64,000 bases of DNA from CAYYMH01 sp964472785 (GTDB lineage Bacteria > Zhuqueibacterota > Zhuqueibacteria > Thermofontimicrobiales > Thermofontimicrobiaceae), in NCBI GenBank assembly GCA_964472785.1, contig CAYYMH010000013.1, positions 41,376-105,375 of the forward strand. Reading direction: 5' to 3'. This document shows positions 27,169 to 36,205 of the stretch, one piece after another. A program made the position numbers and the translations under genes. How positions within the stretch are numbered: the first letter of the stretch is position 1; each line of letters opens with the position of its first letter. The notes under the pieces are model-generated. The model was not told the origin of the DNA. It saw only the letters and a list, made by a program, of their open reading frames with translations, and made no database searches.

Positions 27169-30100
27169 TTGAAACAATATCGAGCACATTTATTAGTTTG
27201 CGCAGGCACTGGTTGTGTTTCGAATGGTTCTTTCAAAATTAAAGCATTGTTGGAGAAAGAAATTTCTAAACGGGGTCTTGAGAATGAAATTCACGTTGAT
27301 TCAACAGGCTGTAATGGTCTTTGCGAACAGGGACCGGTTGTCGTTGTTCAACCTGAGAGAATTTACTACCACCGGTTAGAAGAAAAGCACATCCCACGTA
27401 TTATTGAGGAGCACTTTCTGAAGGGAAAACCAGTAAAAGAACTCATTTATGAGCCATCAGAAGAAAAGATACCTGTCCCGGCAATGAATGAAGTTGAATT
27501 TTTTAAACTTCAACGGCTGCTGGTTCTTAAAAACAGGGGCATACTCGATCCGGAAAAAATCGATGAATACATTGCTTTTGGTGGTTATGAAGCTTTAACG
27601 AAAGCACTGACGGAGCTTATGCCGGAGAAAATAATCGACGAAATCAAAAAATCGGGACTAAGAGGACGCGGTGGTGGCGGCTTTCCCACCGGACTAAAAT
27701 GGGAATTGTGTCGCCAGCAGAAAAAAAACCCGAAATATATTATTTGTAACGCAGATGAAGGTGATCCTGGTGCTTTTATGGATAGAAGTATTTTGGAATC
27801 AGACCCTCACGAAGTTCTGGAAGGGATGATCATCGGCGCTTACGGCATGGGAGCCAGCGAAGGCTATATTTATGTCCGAGATGAATATCCCTTGGCGGTA
27901 AAAAGAATTAATCTCGCAATCAAGCAAGCTGAAGAATACGGATTATTAGGAGAAGATATTCTTGGCACTGGTTTCAATTTTAAGATAAAGGTTGTTCGTG
28001 GCGCAGGAGCATTTGTATGTGGTGAAGAAACAGCACTCATCGCTTCTATTGAAGGGGAAGTTGGTGAACCTCGACAGCGTCCCCCCTTTCCGATTCAAAA
28101 AGGGCTGTGGCGAAAACCAACCAATATAAACAATGTGGAAACCTGGGCAAATGTGCCCAGCATTATTTCAAGAGGCTGGGAATGGTTTGCCAGTTTAGGA
28201 ACGGAAAATAGCAAGGGTACAAAAATATTTTCACTGGTTGGTAAGATTAACAACACTGGTCTTGTGGAAGTCCCCATGGGCATTCCGCTTGGAGATATTA
28301 TTTTTAATATTGGCGGAGGTATCGCTAACAATAGAAAATTTAAAGCAGTTCAGACCGGCGGGCCCTCCGGCGGTTGTTTGCCCATTGAGCTGTTAAATTT
28401 ACCAGTTGACTATAAGAGATTGGCCGAAGCCGGCTCAATTATGGGTTCCGGCGGAATGGTCGTAATGGACGAAGATACCTGTATGGTTGACGTCGCGAAA
28501 TATTTTCTTAATTTCTTGTTAGGTGAATCATGCGGTAAATGTTTCACCTGCCGCAAAGGAATTCAACGAATGCTGGAAATCGTCACCGATATTACTGAAG
28601 GTCGCGGTACGATGAAAAAACTGGAGTTATTGGAAGAATTAGCTCATGTTGTAAAAGATACCACGCAATGTGGATTGGGACAAACGGCGGCTAATCCGGT
28701 TTTGAGTACGCTGCATTATTTCAGACATGAATACATCGAACACATTGAGGACAAACATTGTGACGCGGGTGTGTGCCGACAGCTATATATTTCTCCTTGT
28801 CAAAATGCCTGTCCCGCCGATACAAACGCAGCGGCTTATATCGCTTACATTTCTGCCGGACGTTTTGAAGACGCCCTGCTGGAAATATTAAACACCAATC
28901 CATTTCCTTCTGTTTGCGGCAGAGTCTGTGACCATCCCTGCCAGTTAAAATGCCGACGCAATCAACTCGATGATTCAGTTGATATTCGAGCTTTAAAACG
29001 ATTTGTTGGCGATTATTTTGAACAAAATGGTGGAATTCCGAAAATACCTGTCGCTAACGAAAAATTACCTTATAAAATTGGCATTATCGGAGGTGGCCCT
29101 GCAGGTTTGGGCGCTGCGTATTTCCTGACAAGACTCGGATACCAAACTACTGTTTATGAAGCCCATGAAATGGCTGGAGGTATGTTATCGGAAGCAATAC
29201 CCGAAAGCAGATTGCCCAATTCAGTTCTGTCACGAGAGATAAAAGCAATTGAAGACATGGGCGTTGAAATAAAATTAAACACCAAAGTCGGTGAGGACGT
29301 ATCTTTCAAAGATTTAATGGATAATGGATTTGACGCCTTTTTTGTTTCTGTTGGTATGTATGGTGACCGCTCGTTAGGCGTTGAAGGTGAAAATTTATTG
29401 GGTGTATTTCAGGGAGTTGACTTTTTACGAGATATTAATATTGGCAAACCACCCTATGTCAAAAATCGTCAGGTCGCGATAATTGGCGGTGGTAACACAG
29501 CAATTGATGCAGCGCGCAGTTGTGTAAGAATGGGAGCTAAAAGAGTAACAATTATTTACCGTCGAACCCGGGAAGAAATGCCAGCCTTCCTTGAAGAAAT
29601 CGACGACAGCCTCGAAGAGGGAATTGAACTGATTACGCTTGCAGCTCCGGTGCGCATACTTGGTAAAGATGGAAAAGTGAGTGGAATTCAATGTATCCGA
29701 ATGGATCTGGATATTTTCGGAAAAGACGGACGCCGGAAACCTGTTCCTCAAAAAGGATCTGAATTCACAATTGACGCTGATCTTATCATTCCCGCTATCG
29801 GTGAATTTGCTGATGTGGAAGAATTATTTGAAGGGCTGGAAGTCGAAACATGGGAAAACGGTACAATTAAGGTCAACAAAAAAGGTCAAACCAGCATACC
29901 GAATATCTTTGCCGGCGGTGATGTGTCCACCGGACCAGCAACCGTTATTAAAGCAATCGGTGCCGGACAGAGAATTGCTGAGTCGATTGATCAATTTTTG
30001 TTAGGAGAAAATAATAAATCTTATCCCTGGAGAATTCATAAAACAGCTGATGTGGAATTTGATATGGATGCGGAACCGGTTGATTATCCGAGCATTAAGC

Positions 30101-30243
30101 CAAAACGAATACCACTGGACGAAAGATTGCACGGTTTTGAAGAAGTAGAACAGGTTTATACTAAAGAAATGGCAATCAAAGAAGCAAAAAGATGTTTACG
30201 TTGTGAAATGGAAATTGAATTATTAAAGGAAGAGGATAAGTAA
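27169..30243 (+). CDS. NuoF-like flavin subunit fused to a GltD/NfnB-like NAD(P)H:FAD oxidoreductase
   Basis: A 1024-residue fusion. Residues 1-95 are a [2Fe-2S] thioredoxin-like domain (C11, C16, C48, C52). Residues about 120-520 are NuoF: GLRGRGGGGFPTG (163-175) for FMN/NADH, GAGAFVCGEETALIASIEG (278-296), an SLBB segment and the 4Fe-4S site CGKCFTC (455-461) with C501. Residues about 530-1020 are GltD-like: cluster cysteines C544, C548, C583, C587, C591 and C595, FAD site IIGGGPAG (639-646) and NAD(P) site IIGGGNTAID (771-780). The start is TTG with AAGGAG in front. The fusion offers two pyridine-nucleotide sites in one chain, a layout found in bifurcating enzymes of the HydABC/Nfn type. 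The reaction is inferred only. Confidence 0.9.
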   Translation: MKQYRAHLLVCAGTGCVSNGSFKIKALLEKEISKRGLENEIHVDSTGCNGLCEQGPVVVVQPERIYYHRLEEKHIPRIIEEHFLKGKPVKELIYEPSEEKIPVPAMNEVEFFKLQRLLVLKNRGILDPEKIDEYIAFGGYEALTKALTELMPEKIIDEIKKSGLRGRGGGGFPTGLKWELCRQQKKNPKYIICNADEGDPGAFMDRSILESDPHEVLEGMIIGAYGMGASEGYIYVRDEYPLAVKRINLAIKQAEEYGLLGEDILGTGFNFKIKVVRGAGAFVCGEETALIASIEGEVGEPRQRPPFPIQKGLWRKPTNINNVETWANVPSIISRGWEWFASLGTENSKGTKIFSLVGKINNTGLVEVPMGIPLGDIIFNIGGGIANNRKFKAVQTGGPSGGCLPIELLNLPVDYKRLAEAGSIMGSGGMVVMDEDTCMVDVAKYFLNFLLGESCGKCFTCRKGIQRMLEIVTDITEGRGTMKKLELLEELAHVVKDTTQCGLGQTAANPVLSTLHYFRHEYIEHIEDKHCDAGVCRQLYISPCQNACPADTNAAAYIAYISAGRFEDALLEILNTNPFPSVCGRVCDHPCQLKCRRNQLDDSVDIRALKRFVGDYFEQNGGIPKIPVANEKLPYKIGIIGGGPAGLGAAYFLTRLGYQTTVYEAHEMAGGMLSEAIPESRLPNSVLSREIKAIEDMGVEIKLNTKVGEDVSFKDLMDNGFDAFFVSVGMYGDRSLGVEGENLLGVFQGVDFLRDINIGKPPYVKNRQVAIIGGGNTAIDAARSCVRMGAKRVTIIYRRTREEMPAFLEEIDDSLEEGIELITLAAPVRILGKDGKVSGIQCIRMDLDIFGKDGRRKPVPQKGSEFTIDADLIIPAIGEFADVEELFEGLEVETWENGTIKVNKKGQTSIPNIFAGGDVSTGPATVIKAIGAGQRIAESIDQFLLGENNKSYPWRIHKTADVEFDMDAEPVDYPSIKPKRIPLDERLHGFEEVEQVYTKEMAIKEAKRCLRCEMEIELLKEEDK

Positions 30244-30389
30244 CTTTATATGATTTACTTTTCCATCTTGAAGTGGATTGTTGATTACAAAGCTAATAGT
30301 CAAATCAATACAGTTGGCTTTTGAAATATTTGATATTAAATTGTACATTACAGAATTTTGCTTTCGGAACAGAATAAAGGAAAAATTTT

Positions 30390-31088
30390 ATGGTCAATTT
30401 AACAATTAATGGGATCGATGTTCAAGTTGATGAAGGAACATCACTTTTAGAAGCTGCAAATTTTTTAGGCATCAATATCCCCACGCTTTGCTATCATGAG
30501 GGATTAAGCGCCTATGGTGCATGCCGTCTTTGTGTTGTTGAAATTCGGGACGGAACTGCTTCAAAAGTCGTCAGTTCCTGTACATATCCGGCGACAGATG
30601 GTCTGAAGGTTTATACGCACACTGAAAAGGTATTGAATGCCAGAAAGATGATCATCGAATTGCATCTGGCAACTTGTCCCGGTTCCAAAGTGATTCAGGA
30701 TTTAGCCTCAAAACATGGAGTTCGCCAGGTACGGTTCAAACAGGAGTATGAAGATTGTATTAATTGTGGTTTATGTGTCCGTATGTGCGAAGAACAAATG
30801 ATGGCGAAAGCCATCGGATTTGTGGGACGGGGTGAAAAAAGGCATATCACAACTCCGTTCGACATCAAATCTGAAGCCTGTCGTTTGTGCGGTGGATGCA
30901 TGTACATCTGCCCTGCCTGTCAATTACGCTGCCCGGGACCAAATGTACAAGAATTTGCTGTTTGTAACGCCTGTCTTAATTTGGAGCCGCCGTGCACTGA
31001 CTATTTCGATAATCAGATGTGTTATATGGACCCGTGTGTGGCTTGCGAACAGGGAGCGGCAAGAATTCCGAAGGAAGAAAAAAGATAG
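30390..31088 (+). CDS. NuoG N-terminal-like multi-cluster ferredoxin subunit with a cysteine-rich tail
   Basis: A 232-residue electron-transfer protein. It has a [2Fe-2S] domain (C34, C45, C48, C64), a degenerate His-Cys cluster region (LHLATCPG near 91-98) and two [4Fe-4S] motifs, CINCGLCVRMC (123-133) and CRLCGGCMYIC (164-174). This is the N-terminal half of NuoG or of HydA/HndD, but the protein stops before any catalytic domain and instead ends in 60 residues with eight further cysteines (177-219). No H-cluster motif or molybdopterin site is present. It lies between the NuoF-GltD fusion and the FMN protein and probably wires them together. Confidence 0.88.
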   Translation: MVNLTINGIDVQVDEGTSLLEAANFLGINIPTLCYHEGLSAYGACRLCVVEIRDGTASKVVSSCTYPATDGLKVYTHTEKVLNARKMIIELHLATCPGSKVIQDLASKHGVRQVRFKQEYEDCINCGLCVRMCEEQMMAKAIGFVGRGEKRHITTPFDIKSEACRLCGGCMYICPACQLRCPGPNVQEFAVCNACLNLEPPCTDYFDNQMCYMDPCVACEQGAARIPKEEKR

Positions 31089-31150
31089 AAAATTAATATC
31101 AATTAAGAATAGAAAAAAATAAACAATTTGAAATAACAAGGAGATTTGCA

Positions 31151-32728
31151 ATGCCATCATTAACAAAGGTAAATCGTTCTGCAGCGACGCTGACAAAGAA
31201 CAGAACAGAAGCATCAATTAGTCCGTTTAGCGGAATGTGTGTGACTTGTGTTGACGGTTGTGTCGGTATGTGTGAAATTGGAAAATCCGCCTATCGAGGT
31301 CATGAAGTCATTTATCCGCAGCCGTTCGGTATTATTACAACGGCATCTGAAAAAGATTATCCGGTTGACTATTCTCATTTTACAATTTTAGGGACTGCTG
31401 TCGGCGCTCACGGAATCGAAGCGGACAGCGATAAAGCTATTTTCCCAAATGTTAATTTGGAAAGCAAAATCGGCAATTTGAAATTTAAATTACCGATCAT
31501 GGTTCCCGGATTGGGATCAACCAATGTGGCTTTGAATAACTGGGAAGGTTTAGCCATTGGTACAGCATTAGCAGGAACCGGTTTGACAATCGGTGAAAAC
31601 GTGGTTGGGATGGACGTTAATTCTATAATTAAAAATGGGAAAGTAGTTAAAGCGCCGGAATTAGACCGTCGTGTAAAAATGTTTCAAAAATGGCAACGTA
31701 ATGGTTACGGTGTTATTGTTCTTCAGGCAAATGTTGAAGATACACGGTTGGGTGCTCAGGAATATGGCCTTCGGGAATTAGGTGTTCAGGCAGTCGAGCT
31801 CAAATGGGGACAGGGCGCCAAGGATATTGGTGGCGAAGTAAAAATTAAAGACTTAGCCAAAGCCCAATTGTTAAGAAAACGCGGATATGTCGTACTACCG
31901 GATCCGCTTGATGAAAAAGTGATCAAGGCATTTGAAGCTGGCGCCTTTAAGGAGTTCGAACGTCACTCCAGAATCGGAATGGTCACAGAGGATAGTTTTA
32001 TGGAACGCGTTCAGGAATTACGGGACGCCGGCGCTAAACATATATTTCTCAAAACAGGTGCCTATCGCCCAGCAGATTTAGCACGAGCTGTTAAATACGC
32101 ATCCAAAGCCAAAATCGACTTACTCACTGTTGATGGTGCCGGCGGTGGAACCGGAATGAGTCCCTGGCGTATGATGAACGAATGGGGCGTGCCTGCAGTC
32201 GAGCTACATTCTTTATTGTATGAGTATACGGATAAATTGGCAAAGAAAGGGGAATATGTGCCAGCGTTAGCTCTCGCCGGCGGTTTTACTTTTGAAGATC
32301 AAATGTACAAGGGATTAGCTCTGGGAGCGCCCTACGTCAAATTGATCGGTATGGCAAGAGGACCGTTAGCTGCAGCAATGGTCGGAAAGACAATCGGCAA
32401 AAAAATTAATGAAAGCATGATCCCAGTCTATGTCGAACGTTTTGGCGATAACATTGAAGAGATATTTGTCACAGCAGCCGATATTAAAAATGAATTGGGA
32501 GAAGAATTGTTCAAAGAATTGCCAACCGGTGCGCTGGGTCTGTACACGTATTATGAAAGACTCGCCCAGGGTTTACGGCAATTGATGACAGGAAATCGAA
32601 AATTCTCATTAGCTCATATTGAAAGAGATGACATTGCCTCTTTAACTCGCGAATGTGCTGACATCAGCGGAATCACATACATTACTGATGTCGATAAGGA
32701 AGAAGCGGAAAAAATATTAGAAAGCTAA
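31151..32728 (+). CDS. Glutamate-synthase-type FMN-binding protein (GltS domain only)
   Basis: A 525-residue protein built on the FMN barrel of glutamate synthase: PIMVPGLGSTNVA, then VDGAGGGTGMSPWRMMNEWG, then LAGGFTFEDQMYKGLALGA. It lacks the glutaminase domain, the GxGxG domain and the canonical Cys-rich [3Fe-4S] loop after the barrel. Instead its N-terminus has C30, C33, C37 and C41 (CX2CX3CX3C), suggesting an Fe-S site in a different place. It is the last gene of the operon, 62 bases after the ferredoxin gene, with AAGGAG before its ATG. It is normally annotated as FMN-binding glutamate synthase family; without a glutaminase it would need free ammonia or have another substrate. Its function is open. 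Confidence 0.87.
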   Translation: MPSLTKVNRSAATLTKNRTEASISPFSGMCVTCVDGCVGMCEIGKSAYRGHEVIYPQPFGIITTASEKDYPVDYSHFTILGTAVGAHGIEADSDKAIFPNVNLESKIGNLKFKLPIMVPGLGSTNVALNNWEGLAIGTALAGTGLTIGENVVGMDVNSIIKNGKVVKAPELDRRVKMFQKWQRNGYGVIVLQANVEDTRLGAQEYGLRELGVQAVELKWGQGAKDIGGEVKIKDLAKAQLLRKRGYVVLPDPLDEKVIKAFEAGAFKEFERHSRIGMVTEDSFMERVQELRDAGAKHIFLKTGAYRPADLARAVKYASKAKIDLLTVDGAGGGTGMSPWRMMNEWGVPAVELHSLLYEYTDKLAKKGEYVPALALAGGFTFEDQMYKGLALGAPYVKLIGMARGPLAAAMVGKTIGKKINESMIPVYVERFGDNIEEIFVTAADIKNELGEELFKELPTGALGLYTYYERLAQGLRQLMTGNRKFSLAHIERDDIASLTRECADISGITYITDVDKEEAEKILES

Positions 32729-32906
32729 AAGCATTTTTAATATTACAATCAACTGGAAAGAAAATCGTCTATTTGAAGTTAGGCGGTTTTCTTTCTTTTT
32801 ATGTAAAATTTCCTTGTATTTTATTTGAATTATTATTACATATTATTGGCTAAGACATCATAATTATTATTCCACAATTTTAGATTTTTAATCACTGATG
32901 TAAAAC

Positions 32907-34562
32907 ATGAGCGTTAATATCGTAGATAAAATTGGCGATGTTAAAATTTATGGCACGGGCTATTTAGGCGGCAAAGGAAATGGTCTGGTTAAAATAAATG
33001 AATGTAAAATACCCCGCGCTCATAAATTGAAAACACGTGTGTTGGCGACCACGTTCTACGACCATTATCTTCGAAATAACAAGCAGTTCAGCAAAGACGA
33101 GTTAGACACCATTAAACAGATATTGCAAAAGCTGGGCGACATCCCGATCAGCGTTCGTTCATCAGCAACCAACGAAGCCTGGGCTGATCCGTCTAGCAAA
33201 GATTCAGTGCATGCCGGTGAGAACACTTCTTTTATGCTGCCCAATAATCATCCGGATTTTTCAACACGTTTTAATCAACTTGTTCAGTCGATTTATTATA
33301 TTTATAACGATTTTTTTAAACGGCAGCCCGAAAACAGCCAGGAAAAAATGGCTATCGTAATTAATCCAATACCAGGATTTTACGATAAAACAATGGTCGG
33401 ACCGGTCTATTATCCGCTTATTTCCGGTGTCGCTAATTCCTGTTTTCCTTACGCGCTCAAAACTCAAAAGCCGGAAGATGGTTTTGCGCGGATTGCCTTT
33501 GGACACGGATACGCGACAGTACTGGATGATTTTCCAGTAATTTCTATGGCAACGATTAAAGATCCGATCCCGTTTGATTTGATCGGGAAAGGTCAATCTT
33601 ACTTTTATGCCATTGACATGACTAAAAACGAGTCACTGAAAGGTCACGAACTGGAAACCATGAAAAAACTGCACACCCGTTTTTCAACAGCACCATTTAT
33701 TCCCTCAATCGGAAAAAATAAGAGTTATATCACGTTCAAAAAATTAGTCGAAAATGATCTGTGCGAGTTCAAATCCGGTTTATCGGAAATTATGGATCTC
33801 ATCGCTGAGAAAATTTCCACGCACTTTCAAATTGAATTTATTTTTAATTTTTCAAAAGAGAATGGTGATCTCACCGGTCGGTTTCACATCGTCCAACTAA
33901 CTCAACTGCCTGAACTTAAATACGAAAAAATCGAAATGCCCGACAATGTTGATCACACTTACTTGTCCATCAAAAGCTTGCAAGGGCACGGAGTAAAACA
34001 CAACCTGCGCAAAGCTATCGTGGTTTCACCATTTATTTATTCCAAAGAAATGCACCATTCTGTGGTAAAAAAAATTCACGAGTATAATCAGCAAATGAAA
34101 CAAAACAATGAGTCGTATATGCTTATCGTACCGGGCAGATTAGGAAGCAAAAATCGAGACTGGGGCATTCAAATCGAATACGAACACGTTGATTATGCGG
34201 CGGCAATTTTTGAATACGGTGTTGATATTGCCGGACGCCCTGAGCCGGTACAAGAAAATTCAAATCTAACTGGGGGTATTTATGGTAGTCATTTCCTCTA
34301 TATGATTCAGGGAGGTGACAACGAGGAGCAGAAACAACTACAGACACGGATTTATGGCACTCAGGGCACTCATTTTTTAACGAACCTGATTGGCAATAAC
34401 GTTATTTACGGTTATATTGCTCCGACAGAGGACAAAATTGATCCCTGGTTTTTCGCGCCATCAAACGGCCAGGAAGCGATTTATGTTTTAGATTTTCAGA
34501 AAGATATCTCAATTTACGCAGATTCACTAAATCAACGCTGTCTTGTTGTTTCTCAAAATTAA
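32907..34562 (+). CDS. PEP/pyruvate-binding (PPDK N-terminal) domain protein
   Basis: A 551-residue protein with the ATP-grasp-like nucleotide-binding domain of PEP synthase/pyruvate phosphate dikinase: YLGGKGNGLVKI near 19-30 and ISVRSSATNEAWAD near 81-94 match the GGKGxxL and VRSSA motifs. The phosphohistidine swivel and the PEP-binding barrel are both missing, so it cannot be a complete PEP synthase. It is 15 bases upstream of a response-regulator-like gene. In related bacteria the two kinds of domain occur as one chain or as neighbours, which suggests a signalling or regulated phosphotransfer pair; this is inference. Confidence 0.78.
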   Translation: MSVNIVDKIGDVKIYGTGYLGGKGNGLVKINECKIPRAHKLKTRVLATTFYDHYLRNNKQFSKDELDTIKQILQKLGDIPISVRSSATNEAWADPSSKDSVHAGENTSFMLPNNHPDFSTRFNQLVQSIYYIYNDFFKRQPENSQEKMAIVINPIPGFYDKTMVGPVYYPLISGVANSCFPYALKTQKPEDGFARIAFGHGYATVLDDFPVISMATIKDPIPFDLIGKGQSYFYAIDMTKNESLKGHELETMKKLHTRFSTAPFIPSIGKNKSYITFKKLVENDLCEFKSGLSEIMDLIAEKISTHFQIEFIFNFSKENGDLTGRFHIVQLTQLPELKYEKIEMPDNVDHTYLSIKSLQGHGVKHNLRKAIVVSPFIYSKEMHHSVVKKIHEYNQQMKQNNESYMLIVPGRLGSKNRDWGIQIEYEHVDYAAAIFEYGVDIAGRPEPVQENSNLTGGIYGSHFLYMIQGGDNEEQKQLQTRIYGTQGTHFLTNLIGNNVIYGYIAPTEDKIDPWFFAPSNGQEAIYVLDFQKDISIYADSLNQRCLVVSQN

Positions 34563-34576
34563 ACATATTATCCAAA

Positions 34577-36025
34577 ATGTTTAACGTTAAAAAGTCAAAA
34601 AATAATTACCCAAAGTCAGCAAGAACATATCATTTTAAACCAAGAATAATCAATTCGGTTAAGATTGAAAATGCGATTATTCTTTCGGCAGATGAACATA
34701 TCAGAAAAGCAGGAAAAGTATTACAGGAAAATTCTCCATGGATTAAAGTGCAAATCTTTTCCAATCCTTTAACCGCATCAAACTATCATTCAGACAGCGC
34801 TTCGGTAATTTTGCTGGATGACACAGCAATGACGTTTGTCGATGCGGAGAAAATCCGGAAAAATAATAAAGATGTTCTGCTCGTACTCTTGTCGCATCAG
34901 GACCTGATTCATCGCTCTCCGCCCTCGGTTGCTGTCAAAAAATTTCCCTATACTGCCAAAGCAGATTTAATCTTTGCCGTGAATAAAAAGTCCTTTATCC
35001 CGCAAAAGATCATCAACGCCATTGTCCGATGTGCTGAAGACAAATTGAATATTGAGGAATACTCGAGAGAACGCCGGTTCATCTTTCTGATCGTGGACGA
35101 TGAGCCACGCTGGTTCTCAGAGTTTTTACCGCCACTTTATAATATTATCGGACAACGTGCTGACGTGATGATCGCCCGTACTTTTGAAGAAGCGATGCGC
35201 TTTATTTTCAATGTTGAAAAACCGGATGACATCCCCGATAATTACCGTGAACAAGGTCGTGGTGATGATATTGTTTGCCTGATTACGGATATTTTCTTTC
35301 CCAAAAACAATGCATTGGAAAGTGACGCGGGCAGAGACCTGGTGAAGTTAATCGACAATCTATATCCGAGGATACCGATCATTATCGCGTCCAAAGCAAA
35401 GGAAGCCGACGATCTAAAGGACATCGCCTTCATTATGCCAAAAGGAGACCCCGGAAGTTTAAAAACGTTATCTGACTATATTCACGATTTTACCGGAATG
35501 GGTGATTTTGTGATTCGGGATCATGACGGAAACGAATTTTATCGCATCAAAGATATTCGGGAATTATTAAAAATCATGGAAGAAGCAGAACAATCTACAA
35601 CAAAAGCAAAAAAACTCAGACAGTTTTTACAAAATTATGGGGAGAAAGATTATTTTTCGACCTGGTTGTATATGCACGGATTCAGAGAACTGGGTGACAA
35701 ACTCAGACCCCAACGTCATACAGGGCAACAATTGGTTCGAGTGCTGAAGCAACACCTTCAGCAAGCTATCGAACGTATGGAACGCACGCCGCTAAAAATT
35801 AACGGTGAAAAAGTAAATAATCTAACCGAGTTACTAAATTTGCTCAAAACAGCAGACCCTGGAAAACTACAGTACTATTCGGACAATGACATATTTTCCA
35901 ACTGGTTGGATCGTAAAGGTTATTCAGAATTAGCGGAGCAGTTTCGTCCGATTCACGGGAGCGGTTCATCGCTTACCAAAAAGTTAGCCGATATTGTAGA
36001 AAAATGGATTGCAAAAGAAGAATAA
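34577..36025 (+). CDS. Response-regulator-like protein with two receiver domains and two C-terminal helical repeats
   Basis: A 482-residue protein. Residues about 28-150 look like a degenerate receiver (SADE near 37-40, LLDD near 79-82). Residues about 166-300 are a full receiver with acidic pair D174/D175, phosphoacceptor D238 in ITDIFFP and K289 in MPKGDP. The rest holds two copies of a helical module: DYFSTWLYMHGFRELGDKLRP (358-378) and DIFSNWLDRKGYSELAEQFRP (438-458). No DNA-binding or enzymatic output domain is seen. The gene follows the PEP-binding gene by 15 bases, so they are probably co-expressed and act together. Confidence 0.75.
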   Translation: MFNVKKSKNNYPKSARTYHFKPRIINSVKIENAIILSADEHIRKAGKVLQENSPWIKVQIFSNPLTASNYHSDSASVILLDDTAMTFVDAEKIRKNNKDVLLVLLSHQDLIHRSPPSVAVKKFPYTAKADLIFAVNKKSFIPQKIINAIVRCAEDKLNIEEYSRERRFIFLIVDDEPRWFSEFLPPLYNIIGQRADVMIARTFEEAMRFIFNVEKPDDIPDNYREQGRGDDIVCLITDIFFPKNNALESDAGRDLVKLIDNLYPRIPIIIASKAKEADDLKDIAFIMPKGDPGSLKTLSDYIHDFTGMGDFVIRDHDGNEFYRIKDIRELLKIMEEAEQSTTKAKKLRQFLQNYGEKDYFSTWLYMHGFRELGDKLRPQRHTGQQLVRVLKQHLQQAIERMERTPLKINGEKVNNLTELLNLLKTADPGKLQYYSDNDIFSNWLDRKGYSELAEQFRPIHGSGSSLTKKLADIVEKWIAKEE

Positions 36026-36205
36026 ATTGCTTATTTTAACCTCGTTCAAATAATAAAAACAGAGGTCAATAGGGCATAGCCGTCAGAAATAAGTTGTTCC
36101 TAATTTTGAAAGTCCGCCGATTGGCAGACGCTATATAACTTGTTTTATTCTTTTAACAATTTAATAATATGTTTTGTGATCAAATAAAATATGGAGAAGA
36201 AAATT

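Noticed and set aside
30390..32728. [FeFe]-hydrogenase or formate dehydrogenase in the redox operon
   Set aside because: No H-cluster motifs (TSCCPxW, MPCxxK) and no molybdopterin-binding domain are present in any of the five proteins.
32907..34562. Complete PEP synthase (ppsA)
   Set aside because: The phosphohistidine swivel and the C-terminal PEP barrel are missing.
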